Assembly (NCBI GenBank): GCA_009760855.2
Contig: WPIO01000001.1
Location: 729,001 to 793,000 of the forward strand
Direction of reading: 5' to 3'
Source of the DNA: Cristatella mucedo
Taxonomy: Eukaryota > Bryozoa > Phylactolaemata > Cristatellidae
DNA: 64,000 bases
Positions within the stretch are counted from its first letter, which is position 1, and each line of letters begins with the position of its first letter. Of the stretch, positions 22,078 to 30,117 are shown piece by piece. The translations under genes were made by a program, and so were the position numbers. The notes beneath the pieces are model-generated. The model was not told the DNA's origin. It was given only the letters and a program-made list of their open reading frames with translations, and did no database searches.

Positions 22078-22370
22078 GTGGGATATAGCTTAGCAGTAAA
22101 GGGCCTGCATTGCATTAGCAAGATCTCATATTCAATCCCTGCCGTCTTGAGATCTTTTTCCACTAATTATGCTGCAGACGTGGACACTGTGCATGTCATC
22201 TCTAACCATCTAATGGTTGAAAATTGAAAATTAATGATTCGAAATTGTGCAAGTTACCAAAAGCCATATGATGGTGTACGCATTATATTATGTCTACATT
22301 AGCTAGAAAGAGATTCATTTCTCTAAGGGCACTATAAACATTTGTTATTGTTATAAATAATATTAGGCAG
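22078..22370 (+). mobile_element. tRNA-headed SINE ending in a LINE A 3' tail (probable)
   Basis: The left part is tRNA-like: GGGATATAGCTTAGCAGTAA (A-box region) and ATATTCAATCCCTGCCG (B-box region) 45 bp later. The right part is the LINE A 3' end: GACACTGTGCATGTCATCTC, CTAGAAAGAGATTCATTTCTCTAAGGGCAC (shortened hairpin) and a TTGTTATTGTTAT tail. A SINE that borrows the tail of a partner LINE would look like this, and so would a truncated LINE A that happened to land next to a SINE. A single copy cannot decide between them. Confidence 0.55.
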
Positions 22371-22967
22371 ATAACTGTGGATAATATGTAGCATAATATC
22401 ACGTCGTAACTGGAGTAAAAAAATGAAGCTTCTAGCAGTAACTGCTTATCGAGGACTTTCCTTAGCTACAGATACTTGTTTTTTTGCTGATACCTCCAAC
22501 AGGAGCCTTCCGATGAAGCAGCTGCTCAGTGTGGGCAATGTTCTTGGGCAACACGTGCATACTGCAATTGCTGTCTTCTTCCGTGATAGCTGGTTGATTT
22601 CAAAGCTGCCCATCTGGTGAGAAGAGTTCACTGGTTTTAAGCTGACGACACTAAGTTTGTCTAGAGATCATACCTCCACAGCAGCATTAGCTTTCTACTC
22701 TTTTTGTGGTTTTCTGTATGCATTTTACTAGACGATCTCCCAAGTAGCCTATGGTGTACTAAATACGTTAAACTCAAAGTGCGTGCAAGGCTTAATTGTT
22801 TAAGATCTTCAAAATATCTCCAATCAGTTGCTACTTTGTCTACTTAAACTTAAAGTAAAATAGAAGATTCAAAATCCAATGATGCATTGTAAATGGTAAC
22901 AGTTTCACTAAAGCATGCATAAGCTAGTGATCATTTCACTTATTTAGGAAATCATTTTACGTACTTG
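22371..22967. other. No gene recognised
   Basis: A 65-codon frame on the plus strand (22,423-22,620) and its minus-strand shadow have no recognisable features. The rest is AT-rich. Confidence 0.4.
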
Positions 22968-23020
22968 GTATAATAGCTTTCTTTGGTAGCCAGGCCAAAA
23001 GGGAATTACAATAATCATGG
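22968..23020 (-). mobile_element. LINE B scrap
   Basis: TGGTATAATAGCTTTCTTTG and GGCCAAAAGGGAATTACAAT match the LINE B C-terminal coding region near 10,448-10,497. About 50 bp only, with neither the 5' nor the 3' end of the element. Confidence 0.7.
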
Positions 23021-23171
23021 CCAATTACTTGCATTTGCTTAACCTCTAATTCAACTTCATACCATATGACTGTATTTTTCCGATTTATTGAGTTTATTTA
23101 AACTAATTATCCTTATTTAAATAATTTTTTTTGAAATAATAAAATATTGTTCAATACTGCTTTTGTTTTAC

Positions 23172-23585
23172 CAAAGTCTCCCCAAAAGTTGAATAGTCCA
23201 CAGATGTTGAAACGTCGCGACTTGCTGGGATTTCTTGTGTTTTTACAAACTGGTTGCTATGTGAGCCTGTTGCTTCTGGGCCACTAATGTATGCCCCACC
23301 TGCAGCAGGTGGTTAAGCATTTGGCTTGGTGCAGCCTTTGATGTAAGCATGTGACCCACCACAGTGGCCCACCACAATTGCACTCCTTTATCTGTGGTGA
23401 GTCAGCCCCTAGCTCAGATATGTACCTGCTGGGGGAATAAAGACAGAGTCTCGTTTACCGCTCACGTTCGCCTGCTTGTGTCTTCGTGTCTCCATGAGAC
23501 TCCACTATCACTGCTGCAGCCGGAGACACAGTAACGTAACATGGTTATGGTGCGGTCTGCCGACCGTGGCAATTTGTCTTATTAA
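23172..23585 (-). pseudogene. Discoidin-domain pseudo-exon split by a solo LTR
   Basis: Paralogue of the exon at 29,546-29,665. On the minus strand 23,585-23,546 encodes KQIATVGRPHHN. After the inserted LTR (23,255-23,541) the frame resumes at 23,250 with QFVKTQEIPASRD and ends in FGETL followed by GTAAAAC at 23,171, which is the same donor position as in the intact copy. The acceptor is ruined (TTCAAG of the intact copy corresponds to TTCGTT). A possible remnant of the preceding exon, NPYIKFTLSA, lies on the minus strand at about 23,706-23,740. Discoidin (F5/8 type C) domains are extracellular adhesion/glycan-binding modules. This copy cannot be spliced or translated properly. Confidence 0.75.
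23255..23541 (+). mobile_element. Solo LTR, 287 bp, with TGGT target duplication
   Basis: Starts TGCTATGTGAGCC and ends CGTAACA (TG...CA). Directly flanked by TGGT at 23,251-23,254 and again at 23,542-23,545. The empty site is visible in the intact discoidin exon, which reads AAACTGGTTATGG, so insertion with a 4-bp duplication explains the difference. An AATAAA polyadenylation signal lies at about 23,434. Related LTRs lie at 26,565-26,827 and 27,865-28,126. No internal region is adjacent, so it is a recombined solo LTR. Confidence 0.85.
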
Positions 23586-23842
23586 CGAAAATAAACTTGT
23601 TCCACGAACTCAACAAAGCATATAATTTGAATATTAATTTAAAAAAACATAAAAAGCTGACACTAACATTTAAAGTAAAACTTAAATGCTTGACAGGCCG
23701 ATAATGTAAATTTAATGTAGGGATTATGATGTCTGTTAACATCCTACACGTGGTTAAACCTTTGAGTTAATCTTAGGCTTGTCCCACTGAGATTCTCTTT
23801 CAACACATGAGCAGCAAAGAATACTGATCTAAGAAAAAAAAT

Positions 23843-24290
23843 ATGTTAGCAATTTGCAAGCTGTGCAAATTTCATTACAAGAGTTCGATGATTCCATTAA
23901 TGCCGCTTACATGTAGGTTTTGCTCTAAGAATGGCGATGAATTCTTTCTTAAACCCACGGAGTTTTGTAAATTAAAATCAAACTGATGATTCAGTTGGGC
24001 TGTGGTCTTAGTTTGCCCGCATGTCACTGACGAATGTTACGGTTTGATTAAAGAGCCGCGTTGGTCGTGCCCACATTGACCTATCTTTTTTTCCTGTGAT
24101 TAAAGTAATTGTTTGGCGTCGAACGTGCCTTTTTCTAGACCTACGTTATAAGTCTTTGATCAGCAACACCGTGTAGATTCCATAGCAGCTGTTTGTACTC
24201 TCAGATTTCCATATTTACTCTGGCGGTGCTATGCTTACATAAGAAATATGTCATCAGATTGGTTTTAATTACTGCATCTTTTCGCTATGT
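23843..24290. repeat. M1 module, copy a
   Basis: Tandem with copy b (24,310-24,855) and related to copy c (27,222-27,593). Shared landmarks: CTTAAACCCACGGAGTTTT, AATCAAACTGATG, CAGTTGGGCTG, GTTTGCCCGCA, TTTTTTTCCTGTGATTAAAG and CCTTTTTCTAGACCTACGTT. Non-coding and of unknown origin. Confidence 0.85.
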
Positions 24291-24309
24291 AAATGTTTGC
24301 TACGATCAA

Positions 24310-24855
24310 TCAAACGCTAAACAAGTTACAAGCTGTGTACATGTTGCTAGAAGAGTTCAGCGATTCTATTAATGCCGCTTGCTGCTTACGTTTTACTGTA
24401 AGACTAGTGCTGAATTATTTCTTAAACCCACGGAGTTTTATAAATTAAAATCAAACTGATGTACCAAATTCAGTTGGGCTGCCGTCTCAGTTTGCCCGCA
24501 GGTCACTGACGAATGTTAAGGTTTGATGAAAGAGCCGGGTTGGTCGTGCCCATATTGATCCATCTTTTTTTCCTGTGATTAAAGTAATTGTTTGGCATCG
24601 AACGTGACTTTTTCTAGACCTACCTTGCGAGTCTGAGAACAGTAACAGGGTGTAGATTTTTCAAAGCAGCTGTCGGTACTCTCAGATTACTATATTTTCT
24701 CTGGTGTTGCTCTGCTGCATAATCAATATGCCATAGGGTTTGTTATAGTTACAGCATCTTTTAAATTGGTCAGTCAATGGTTCAAATGAATTCAGCTAGG
24801 AAGTGTGCTTTTCACTAACGGTAAAAGGTAGGTATGCAATGCGAATCTCCAGCTC
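24310..24855. repeat. M1 module, copy b
   Basis: Same block as copy a but extended to the right by about 80 bp (AATTGGTCAGTCAATGGTTC, AACGGTAAAAGGTAGGTATG), an extension that copy c shares. Copies b and c are therefore closer in extent than either is to copy a. Confidence 0.85.
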
Positions 24856-25929
24856 TCTGGATCTAGTGATACAAACTCAATGCTTTTAATGGGCACATAG
24901 GTCTGTAATAGCAGTTTAAATGATGACAATCAAATTTTAATCAATTTCCCCTAAACTTTACCATAACTTTCTTTAATTGATTCGGTTTATTAAATTCCGG
25001 GTCGAGGTATTGCCTTGTGTAAGAAATGTCAGTGAGCTATGACTACGTACTAGTATAAGATACTGCTCCAGGAAAAGTAGAAACACTGTTCTATTTACTA
25101 ACAGCTGTTTTCAAATACTGTTAAACTGACAGTAACATATAAAATTTAAGAAAATGTGACTTGCTGAACACACACGCTAATAAAAGGATTTATGTGGACG
25201 GTTACAATAGCTCAGGCACCGTAAAAAGCCTCAACCAGGGTTACAGTGACCATGCATAGGGAGCATAGAAATAATTTAATATAAAGACTCGTTGGCCTAT
25301 AGGAGGTTGTAGGTGACCAAGGCAGGGGGGATAAGTTTACAAGTAGGCTGCTAACTGCAGCATTTGATTCTACGATTAAAGGTAGCAAATCATCCATTCT
25401 GCTAATATGCCTCTCTCTTTGATTTTGACCACAGACGCTTGCAGTTAGCAGCAAAATTAGCAGTTATTCCCCCCCCCAGCAGGATGTGCTTGGTTGGAAG
25501 CACAATACTTAGCCTACAGCGTATCAACGGTCGTTAATCGCTAGTAATTGGACGAATAAAACAACTTAGACGCTCTGTATAGATACTAAGGGTCAGCAGT
25601 TGCTGAAGCGTACCGACCTCGATTTTTGCCGATTCACCATGTAAGCAGAGGACCGTTGATATTTTGTATAGGCTACAACGTTTGTGGTTGCATCCTTAGT
25701 AATGAGCCTGAAACATTAGCCACTGTTTGATTTCTACACTCTCTTTTGGCATTACCCGAGTGTTAGAGTTGCCTTGGTCTTGCAGTTTAGCCAGTTTCTG
25801 AGGCTAGTGACAAACTAAAAGAAAGTTCTTTTCTTTATCTTGATGGCCCTATGCTTATAGCCTGGGTCTACTGGTGACGGCTGCACAGCAGCAGAGGTAT
25901 CTGTTTTGCATGATCGCTTCTTATGATTG
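24856..25929. other. No gene recognised
   Basis: AT-rich spacer inside the duplication cluster. It has a run of nine C at about 25,469-25,477 and no domain or repeat match within the window. Confidence 0.45.
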
Positions 25930-26827
25930 GTTAATTAGCTCAGCCTCCGGCCACTAACATAGGCCCCACCTGCAGCAGGTTTTTTGGCAGTTGATTCGGT
26001 GCAGCTTCAGGCTTTCGATGTAAGTGATGCTGCCCGCTAGAGATGCAATTGAAGAATGGAACTCAGAGAACAACGAGGCCGTATTGAAGAGTCGGAGTAT
26101 TTTTCGACAGCGTGGTCGGCCGGCGACGAACGCAGGGGGGTGGTACCAGCCACCGGCCTGCAGGAGATGCCAGACACTGGAAGCTGTGTCCCAGCTTTGT
26201 CGAAACGTGGGTGGCCACTATTGCTGGCTAGTCGCTAAGGGCCGTGCTGATGTGTGCCTCCTGGGAGTTGCAGTCACGCTGTCGGCGACCAGGGTGAGCC
26301 TGTTGGAGACCTTCAACTTCGAATTAACCAACCTTATAGAATCCGGATGACATACCGCTGGACGGGTAACAACTTCTGCATCAGGGCCATCGCCTGACCA
26401 AGAGAGGGACCAAGCAGGACTAGCCATCAGAGAAAAGCAAAGGGAAATCATGTCTACGCTACTTTCAGTCACAAAGTCCGCTCCCTCTTCAGCCACGCTG
26501 GTGGACTAGGAGATCTATTTTCCATTATGTAAGAAATGCTGAATGCGTCTGCTACTTCAGCTTTTGTAATTAGAGCAGCTTCCGGCCACTAATGCGTGCT
26601 CACTTGCAGTACATGGTTGGGCAGTTGAATCGGTGCAGCGTCCGGCTTTTGGTGTAGGGCATGTTGCCCACCTCAGCTGCACTCCCATCTCCGGTGAGTC
26701 AGTCAGCTCCCATACAGTCACGCGTGAGAGAATGAACCGAGAGTCTTATTTTTCCGCTCGCGTCCTAGCAAGTGTCTCCGTGAGACTCCACTACAACTGC
26801 AGCCTCTGCAGGCACAGCAATGCAGCA
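25930..26827 (+). mobile_element. LTR retroelement remnant, copy 1
   Basis: A fragment of the left LTR (25,930-26,034, CCGGCCACTAACATAGG, CCACCTGCAGCAGGT) runs into an internal region and then a right LTR (26,565-26,827, TGTAATTAGAGC ... CAGCAATGCAGCA). The internal part has a plus-strand frame from 26,024 to 26,350, a TGA, then 53 more sense codons in the same frame to a TAG at 26,507, shortly before the right LTR. Those last codons (GPSPDQERDQAGLAIREKQR) could be the C-terminus of a polyprotein. A Cys-rich stretch near 26,150-26,240 is only weakly reminiscent of a gag zinc knuckle. Reverse transcriptase and integrase are absent. A chromosomal duplicate lies at 27,597-28,126. Confidence 0.7.
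26565..26827 (+). repeat. LTR (right end of copy 1)
   Basis: 263 bp, TG...CA termini, CTGCACTCCCATCTCCGGTG in the middle and an AATGAACC stretch where the polyadenylation signal stands in the other copies. Flanking DNA on the right (M3) is the same as beside the LTR at 27.87 kb, so these two LTRs come from one insertion that was later duplicated. Confidence 0.8.
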
Positions 26828-27221
26828 CTTGCTACATTGATTACTGTTCGCTGTATCAATTTTACACAGTGACGATACAAGTAGCCTACATTTTAATAAT
26901 TATGACAAACTGTTTGAAAAACTGGGGTATACTACCGTCAAGTATCAAGAACACGAAAACCAAATGTTTGGCAAATTTCTGACTAGGTTTAAATCTGTTG
27001 GGTCTTCCAACTGTATCGCGTCAATTCCCATATTAGCTTCTGAAAGCAGAGTGCCCTGGCAGATGCCAAATCCAATAGTGCCTAGTAATTAGTACTATTT
27101 TCTTAAGCGGAATAAAAATTTCTAATTGCTGGTTGTTCTTCCAGTCATTTAGCATATATTTTAACAAACCTTGTCATAGAAAATGAGAATTTCAGTTGTG
27201 AGACATTTTCAAGTTTAAATT
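26828..27221. repeat. M3 module, copy a (LINE-free)
   Basis: Homologous to 28,127-28,590: ACAAGTAGCCTACATTTTAA, CCGTCAAGTATCAAG, AGAGTGCCCTGGCA, TTTCTAATTGCTGGTT and TTCAGTTGTGAGACATTT. This copy lacks the 72-bp LINE A insertion found in copy b and so serves as the empty site. Confidence 0.85.
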
Positions 27222-27593
27222 GTGCTCACATTGACCAATATTTCTTTCCTTTGCAAAGTGCCATCTTTGCCGTCGCACTTGTCCACGTGCCTTTGTCTAG
27301 ACGTATCTTTTTTCCTGTGATAAAAGTAATTTTTGGCATCGTACGCGCCTTTTTCTAGACCTACGTTACTAGTCTTAGTATAGTAACAGCTTGTAGATTT
27401 CAAAGCAGCTGTTTGTACTCTCAGATTCCTATATTTTCTCTGGTGTTTCTCTGCTTACATAATAAATATGTCATCAGGTCGGTTATAGTTACTGCATCTT
27501 TTCAATTGGTCAGTCGATGGTTCATTTAAATACAGCAAGTAACTGAACTTGTCACTAAAGGTAAAAGGTTGGTATGCAGTGCGAATCTTGGCT
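27222..27593. repeat. M1 module, copy c
   Basis: Matches M1 copy b from the CACATTGACC block to AAAGGTTGGTATGCAGTGCG. Its left part is internally doubled: a GTGCTCACATTGACC ... CTTTGTCTAGACGTAT unit (27,226-27,306) is followed by a second, similar CCTGTGATAAAAG ... CTTTTTCTAGACCTACGTT unit. The fusion to LTR internal sequence at about 27,595 is a recombination junction. Confidence 0.8.
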
Positions 27594-27596
27594 TTC

Positions 27597-28126
27597 GGCC
27601 TGTTGGAGTCTTTCAACTCCAAATTACCCCACCTTATAGAATCCGGATGACATACCGCTGGCCAGGTAACCACTTCTGCTTCGGGGCCATCGCCTGACCA
27701 AGCGAGTGACCAAGCAGGACCAGCCAGTAGAGGAAAGCGCAGAGAACTCATGTCTACATGACTTTCAGTCACAAGGTCCACTCTCTCATCAGCCAGGCTG
27801 GCGGACTAAGAGATCTACTTTCAATAATGTAAGGAATGTTAAGTGCGTCTGATACTTCAGCTTTTGTAATTAGATTAGCGTCCGGCCACTAATGCATGCT
27901 CACTTGCAGTAGATGGTTGGGTAGTTGAATCGGTGCAGCTTACAGCTTTTGGTTGGTTAGGGCATGTTGCCCACCTCAGCTGCACTCCCATCTGCGGTAA
28001 GTCAGTCAGCTCTCATACAGGCCTGCGTGAGAGAATAAACCGTCTCTTTTTTCCGCTTGTGACCGAGCAAGTGTCTCCGTGAGAATCCGCTAGAACTGCA
28101 GCCTCTGCAGGCACAGCAATGCAGCA
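27597..28126 (+). mobile_element. LTR retroelement remnant, copy 2
   Basis: Begins inside the internal region (CCTGTTGGAGTCTTTCAACT, equivalent to 26,299) and runs through the last internal codons to the right LTR (27,865-28,126). The frame carries the same TGA as copy 1 at the ESG/HTAG position, plus a further TGA in the MST-LSV stretch. AATAAACC in the LTR is a plausible polyadenylation signal. No enzyme domains remain. Confidence 0.75.
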
Positions 28127-28590
28127 CGTCCTTCTTTGATAAGTGTTTGCTGTATTACTTTTCCACAGCGACCATACAAGTAGCCTACATTTTAATTATT
28201 AAAACAAACTTGTTGAAAAACTGAGGGATAATGCCGTCAAGTATCAAGGACGCGAGAACCAAATGCTTGGAAAATTTTGACTATGCTTAAATCTGTTAGG
28301 CCTTAAAATAATAATAATAATAATAATGTATTTAATAAAGCACCCCCAGAGATCTCTTTCTAGGCGCTTTACATTTGTCTTCCCACTGTATCCCAACAAT
28401 TCCCATAATACCTTCTGAAAGAAAAGTGCCCTGGCACTTGCCGAATCCAAAGCATAGTAGCAGTAATATTTTCTTTAGCGGCATTACAATTTCTAATTGC
28501 TGGTTCTCCTTCCAGCCATTTAGCATATTGTTTAACAAACATTTTCATAGGAAATAGGAATTTGAGTTGTGAGGCATTTGTGAACCAAAC
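28127..28590. repeat. M3 module, copy b (with LINE A insertion)
   Basis: Second copy of the right-flanking module. It is interrupted at 28,305-28,376 by a very short LINE A end and otherwise collinear with 26,828-27,221. Confidence 0.85.
28305..28376 (-). mobile_element. LINE A, 72-bp 3' end
   Basis: Reversed tail (AAAATAATAATAATAATAAT), then AATAAAGCACCCCCAGAGATCTCTTTCTAGGCGC, the reversed hairpin. Comparison with the empty site in M3 copy a (GGGTCTTCC) shows GCCTT on the left and GTCTT on the right, a 5-bp target duplication with one later change. Essentially only the hairpin and tail were inserted. Confidence 0.85.
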
Positions 28591-29545
28591 TGTAATTATA
28601 AAGCTTGAAGCCTATTTACATAGTGTGCTTTAGGATTCGGAGCGAATCGTACCGTACGCTCTATATATCCGAAAGTATTCTAAGAAACTCACAAGCATAC
28701 TGAAATAAGTAAATCTTTATTTTTAGTCTTGCAGCACCATGGAGCAGTCTTTAAAACAATATAATGCCGGTTCTTTCATGAGTGCCTAAATTCCTGCCTC
28801 GCAATCGCAGAAAAACCACTATACTTGGTAATTTCATGCCTAAAGAATAGATATCGTTCTGGGACGACTTCAATCAAATTATCCTAACGACATCAACGAG
28901 TTACTCAAGATGGATAGTGTTACGTAAAAATTCTATCTCAAAACATTAACGCTGAGACAAAAAATGCATCATATATACTGGACATTAAACATAATCGGTA
29001 GATATTACAGTGAAGGTAAATACAGTAGGTTGCGAGGTGAATTACAACTTAAAATGCGAGAGAAACAAAACTTTATTTGCACATTTCCTCCGATGATGGT
29101 GGAAGAAACGACTCGCGAATACTAGCAGCCAAACACTTCAACTTTGGTGCTTGGGTGATTGAAGAAAGAGAGAACGTGAAGCCGCAAGGCTCGAACGCCT
29201 ACAATCGGCTTGCGTAGAGTGTTTCGTTCAACACTGTTACATTCAATATTACCTTGAAAAACCTAAAAAAAATAAACAAAGTCATTTTTTTCTGACACAA
29301 AGCTGATCAGGCTATGCAAACAAGTTACAAACTTGGCAAAAGAATTTTCTTTTAAAATGGCAAAATAATCTAAGGTTTGTAAACTCTAAATAAAACTCTC
29401 TTCCGCGACTGAGTCGTTCCAAACTCTCAGGTTTACCTTTAACATTAAAGCATTATAGGACGTCGTATTTAAACGAATACAGAGAAACGAATAAGATAGC
29501 ATTCATTTTATATTGGCAATATTTTGCAGTGCTGAGATTTTTTAC
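28591..29545. other. No further discoidin exon recognised
   Basis: If the discoidin exons belong to a minus-strand gene, the next exon should lie here or further left. No stretch matching the last third of a discoidin domain was found. Two reversed AATAAA signals (about 28,707 and 29,068) are the only hints of a transcript end. Confidence 0.4.
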
Positions 29546-29665
29546 CCGAGTCTCCCCATCTTCAGTGTAGTCAACGAATGTTGAACCGTCCCGACTCGTT
29601 GAGATCTTGTAAGTCCTCACAAACTGGTTATGGTTTGGTCTTCCGGCTGTGGCAATTTGTTTAAT
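29546..29665 (-). CDS. Discoidin (F5/8 type C) domain exon, second of two
   Basis: Exactly 40 sense codons bounded by an AG acceptor (29,666-29,667; pyrimidine-rich TTTGTCTCTTTCAAG) and a GTAAAA donor (29,541-29,545). It encodes IKQIATAGRPNHNQFV, TYKISTSRDGSTFVDY and EDGETR, the central strands of a discoidin domain (typical IATQGR...VTSYKLSYS.DG..W..Y pattern). Phase 0 on both sides, and it reads continuously from the upstream exon once the 98-bp intron is removed. Such modules sit in secreted or cell-surface proteins. The rest of the gene was not found, so this could be a live gene extending out of recognisable range or an orphaned exon pair. Confidence 0.8.
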
Positions 29666-29763
29666 CTTGAAAGAGACAAATTGTTCCAAGCATCAGAAAA
29701 AGGCCGCCAATTAGAAGAGAAATTACAAAGATGTGTTAAGAACGTTTTTTCAATCACACTTAC

Positions 29764-29930
29764 TGTTCGACGAGCTGAAAAATCGAATTGAATGTATGGA
29801 TTAGGATCTTTAGCTTGAGCTTCTGCTGCCCATATGAGATCTTTATCGTTACGTGTTCTCGCATACTTTGGCTCGTGATGCCATGCTGGCCAATGGGAAC
29901 TTGCTTTAAAAGCACTATCCGGCAAGCCAT
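29764..29930 (-). CDS. Discoidin domain exon, first of two
   Basis: Acceptor TTTTTTACCCTCAG (AG at 29,931-29,932) and strong donor GTAAGT (29,758-29,763). The codons give GLPDSAFKASSHW, YARTRNDKD, WAAEAQAKDPNPYIQFDFSA and RRT, the opening third of a discoidin domain up to the conserved IQFDF strand. Phase 1 at the 5' side and phase 0 at the 3' side, joining in frame with the exon at 29,665. No stops or frameshifts, which is rare in this window and suggests past or present selection. No signal peptide or upstream exon was identified. Confidence 0.8.
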
Positions 29931-30033
29931 CTGAGGGTAAAAAATAAATGATCAGTTTCTCGAGATTGGCAGCCTAAGCATTTTTTATGCTTTGATTAAG
30001 TTATTTTCAAAGAATAATCATGAACTCAAATGC

Positions 30034-30117
30034 AAACAGCAAATGTAAAGCGCTCAGAAAGAGATTAAGTTCTCTGATGTCGCGGTATCGAGTGTATTAT
30101 TAGTATTATCATTATTA
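30034..30117 (+). mobile_element. LINE A 3' end, about 85 bp
   Basis: GCAAACAGCAAATGTAAAGC, then the hairpin (CGCTCAGAAAGAGA ... TCTCTGATGTCGCG, with its outer arm decayed) and a TTATTAGTATTATCATTATT tail. Only the terminal hairpin region is present. Confidence 0.85.

Noticed and set aside
26140..26250. Gag zinc knuckle in the LTR element
   Set aside because: Several Cys are present (CRRC, LCRNVGGHYC) but the C-x2-C-x4-H-x4-C spacing is not met.
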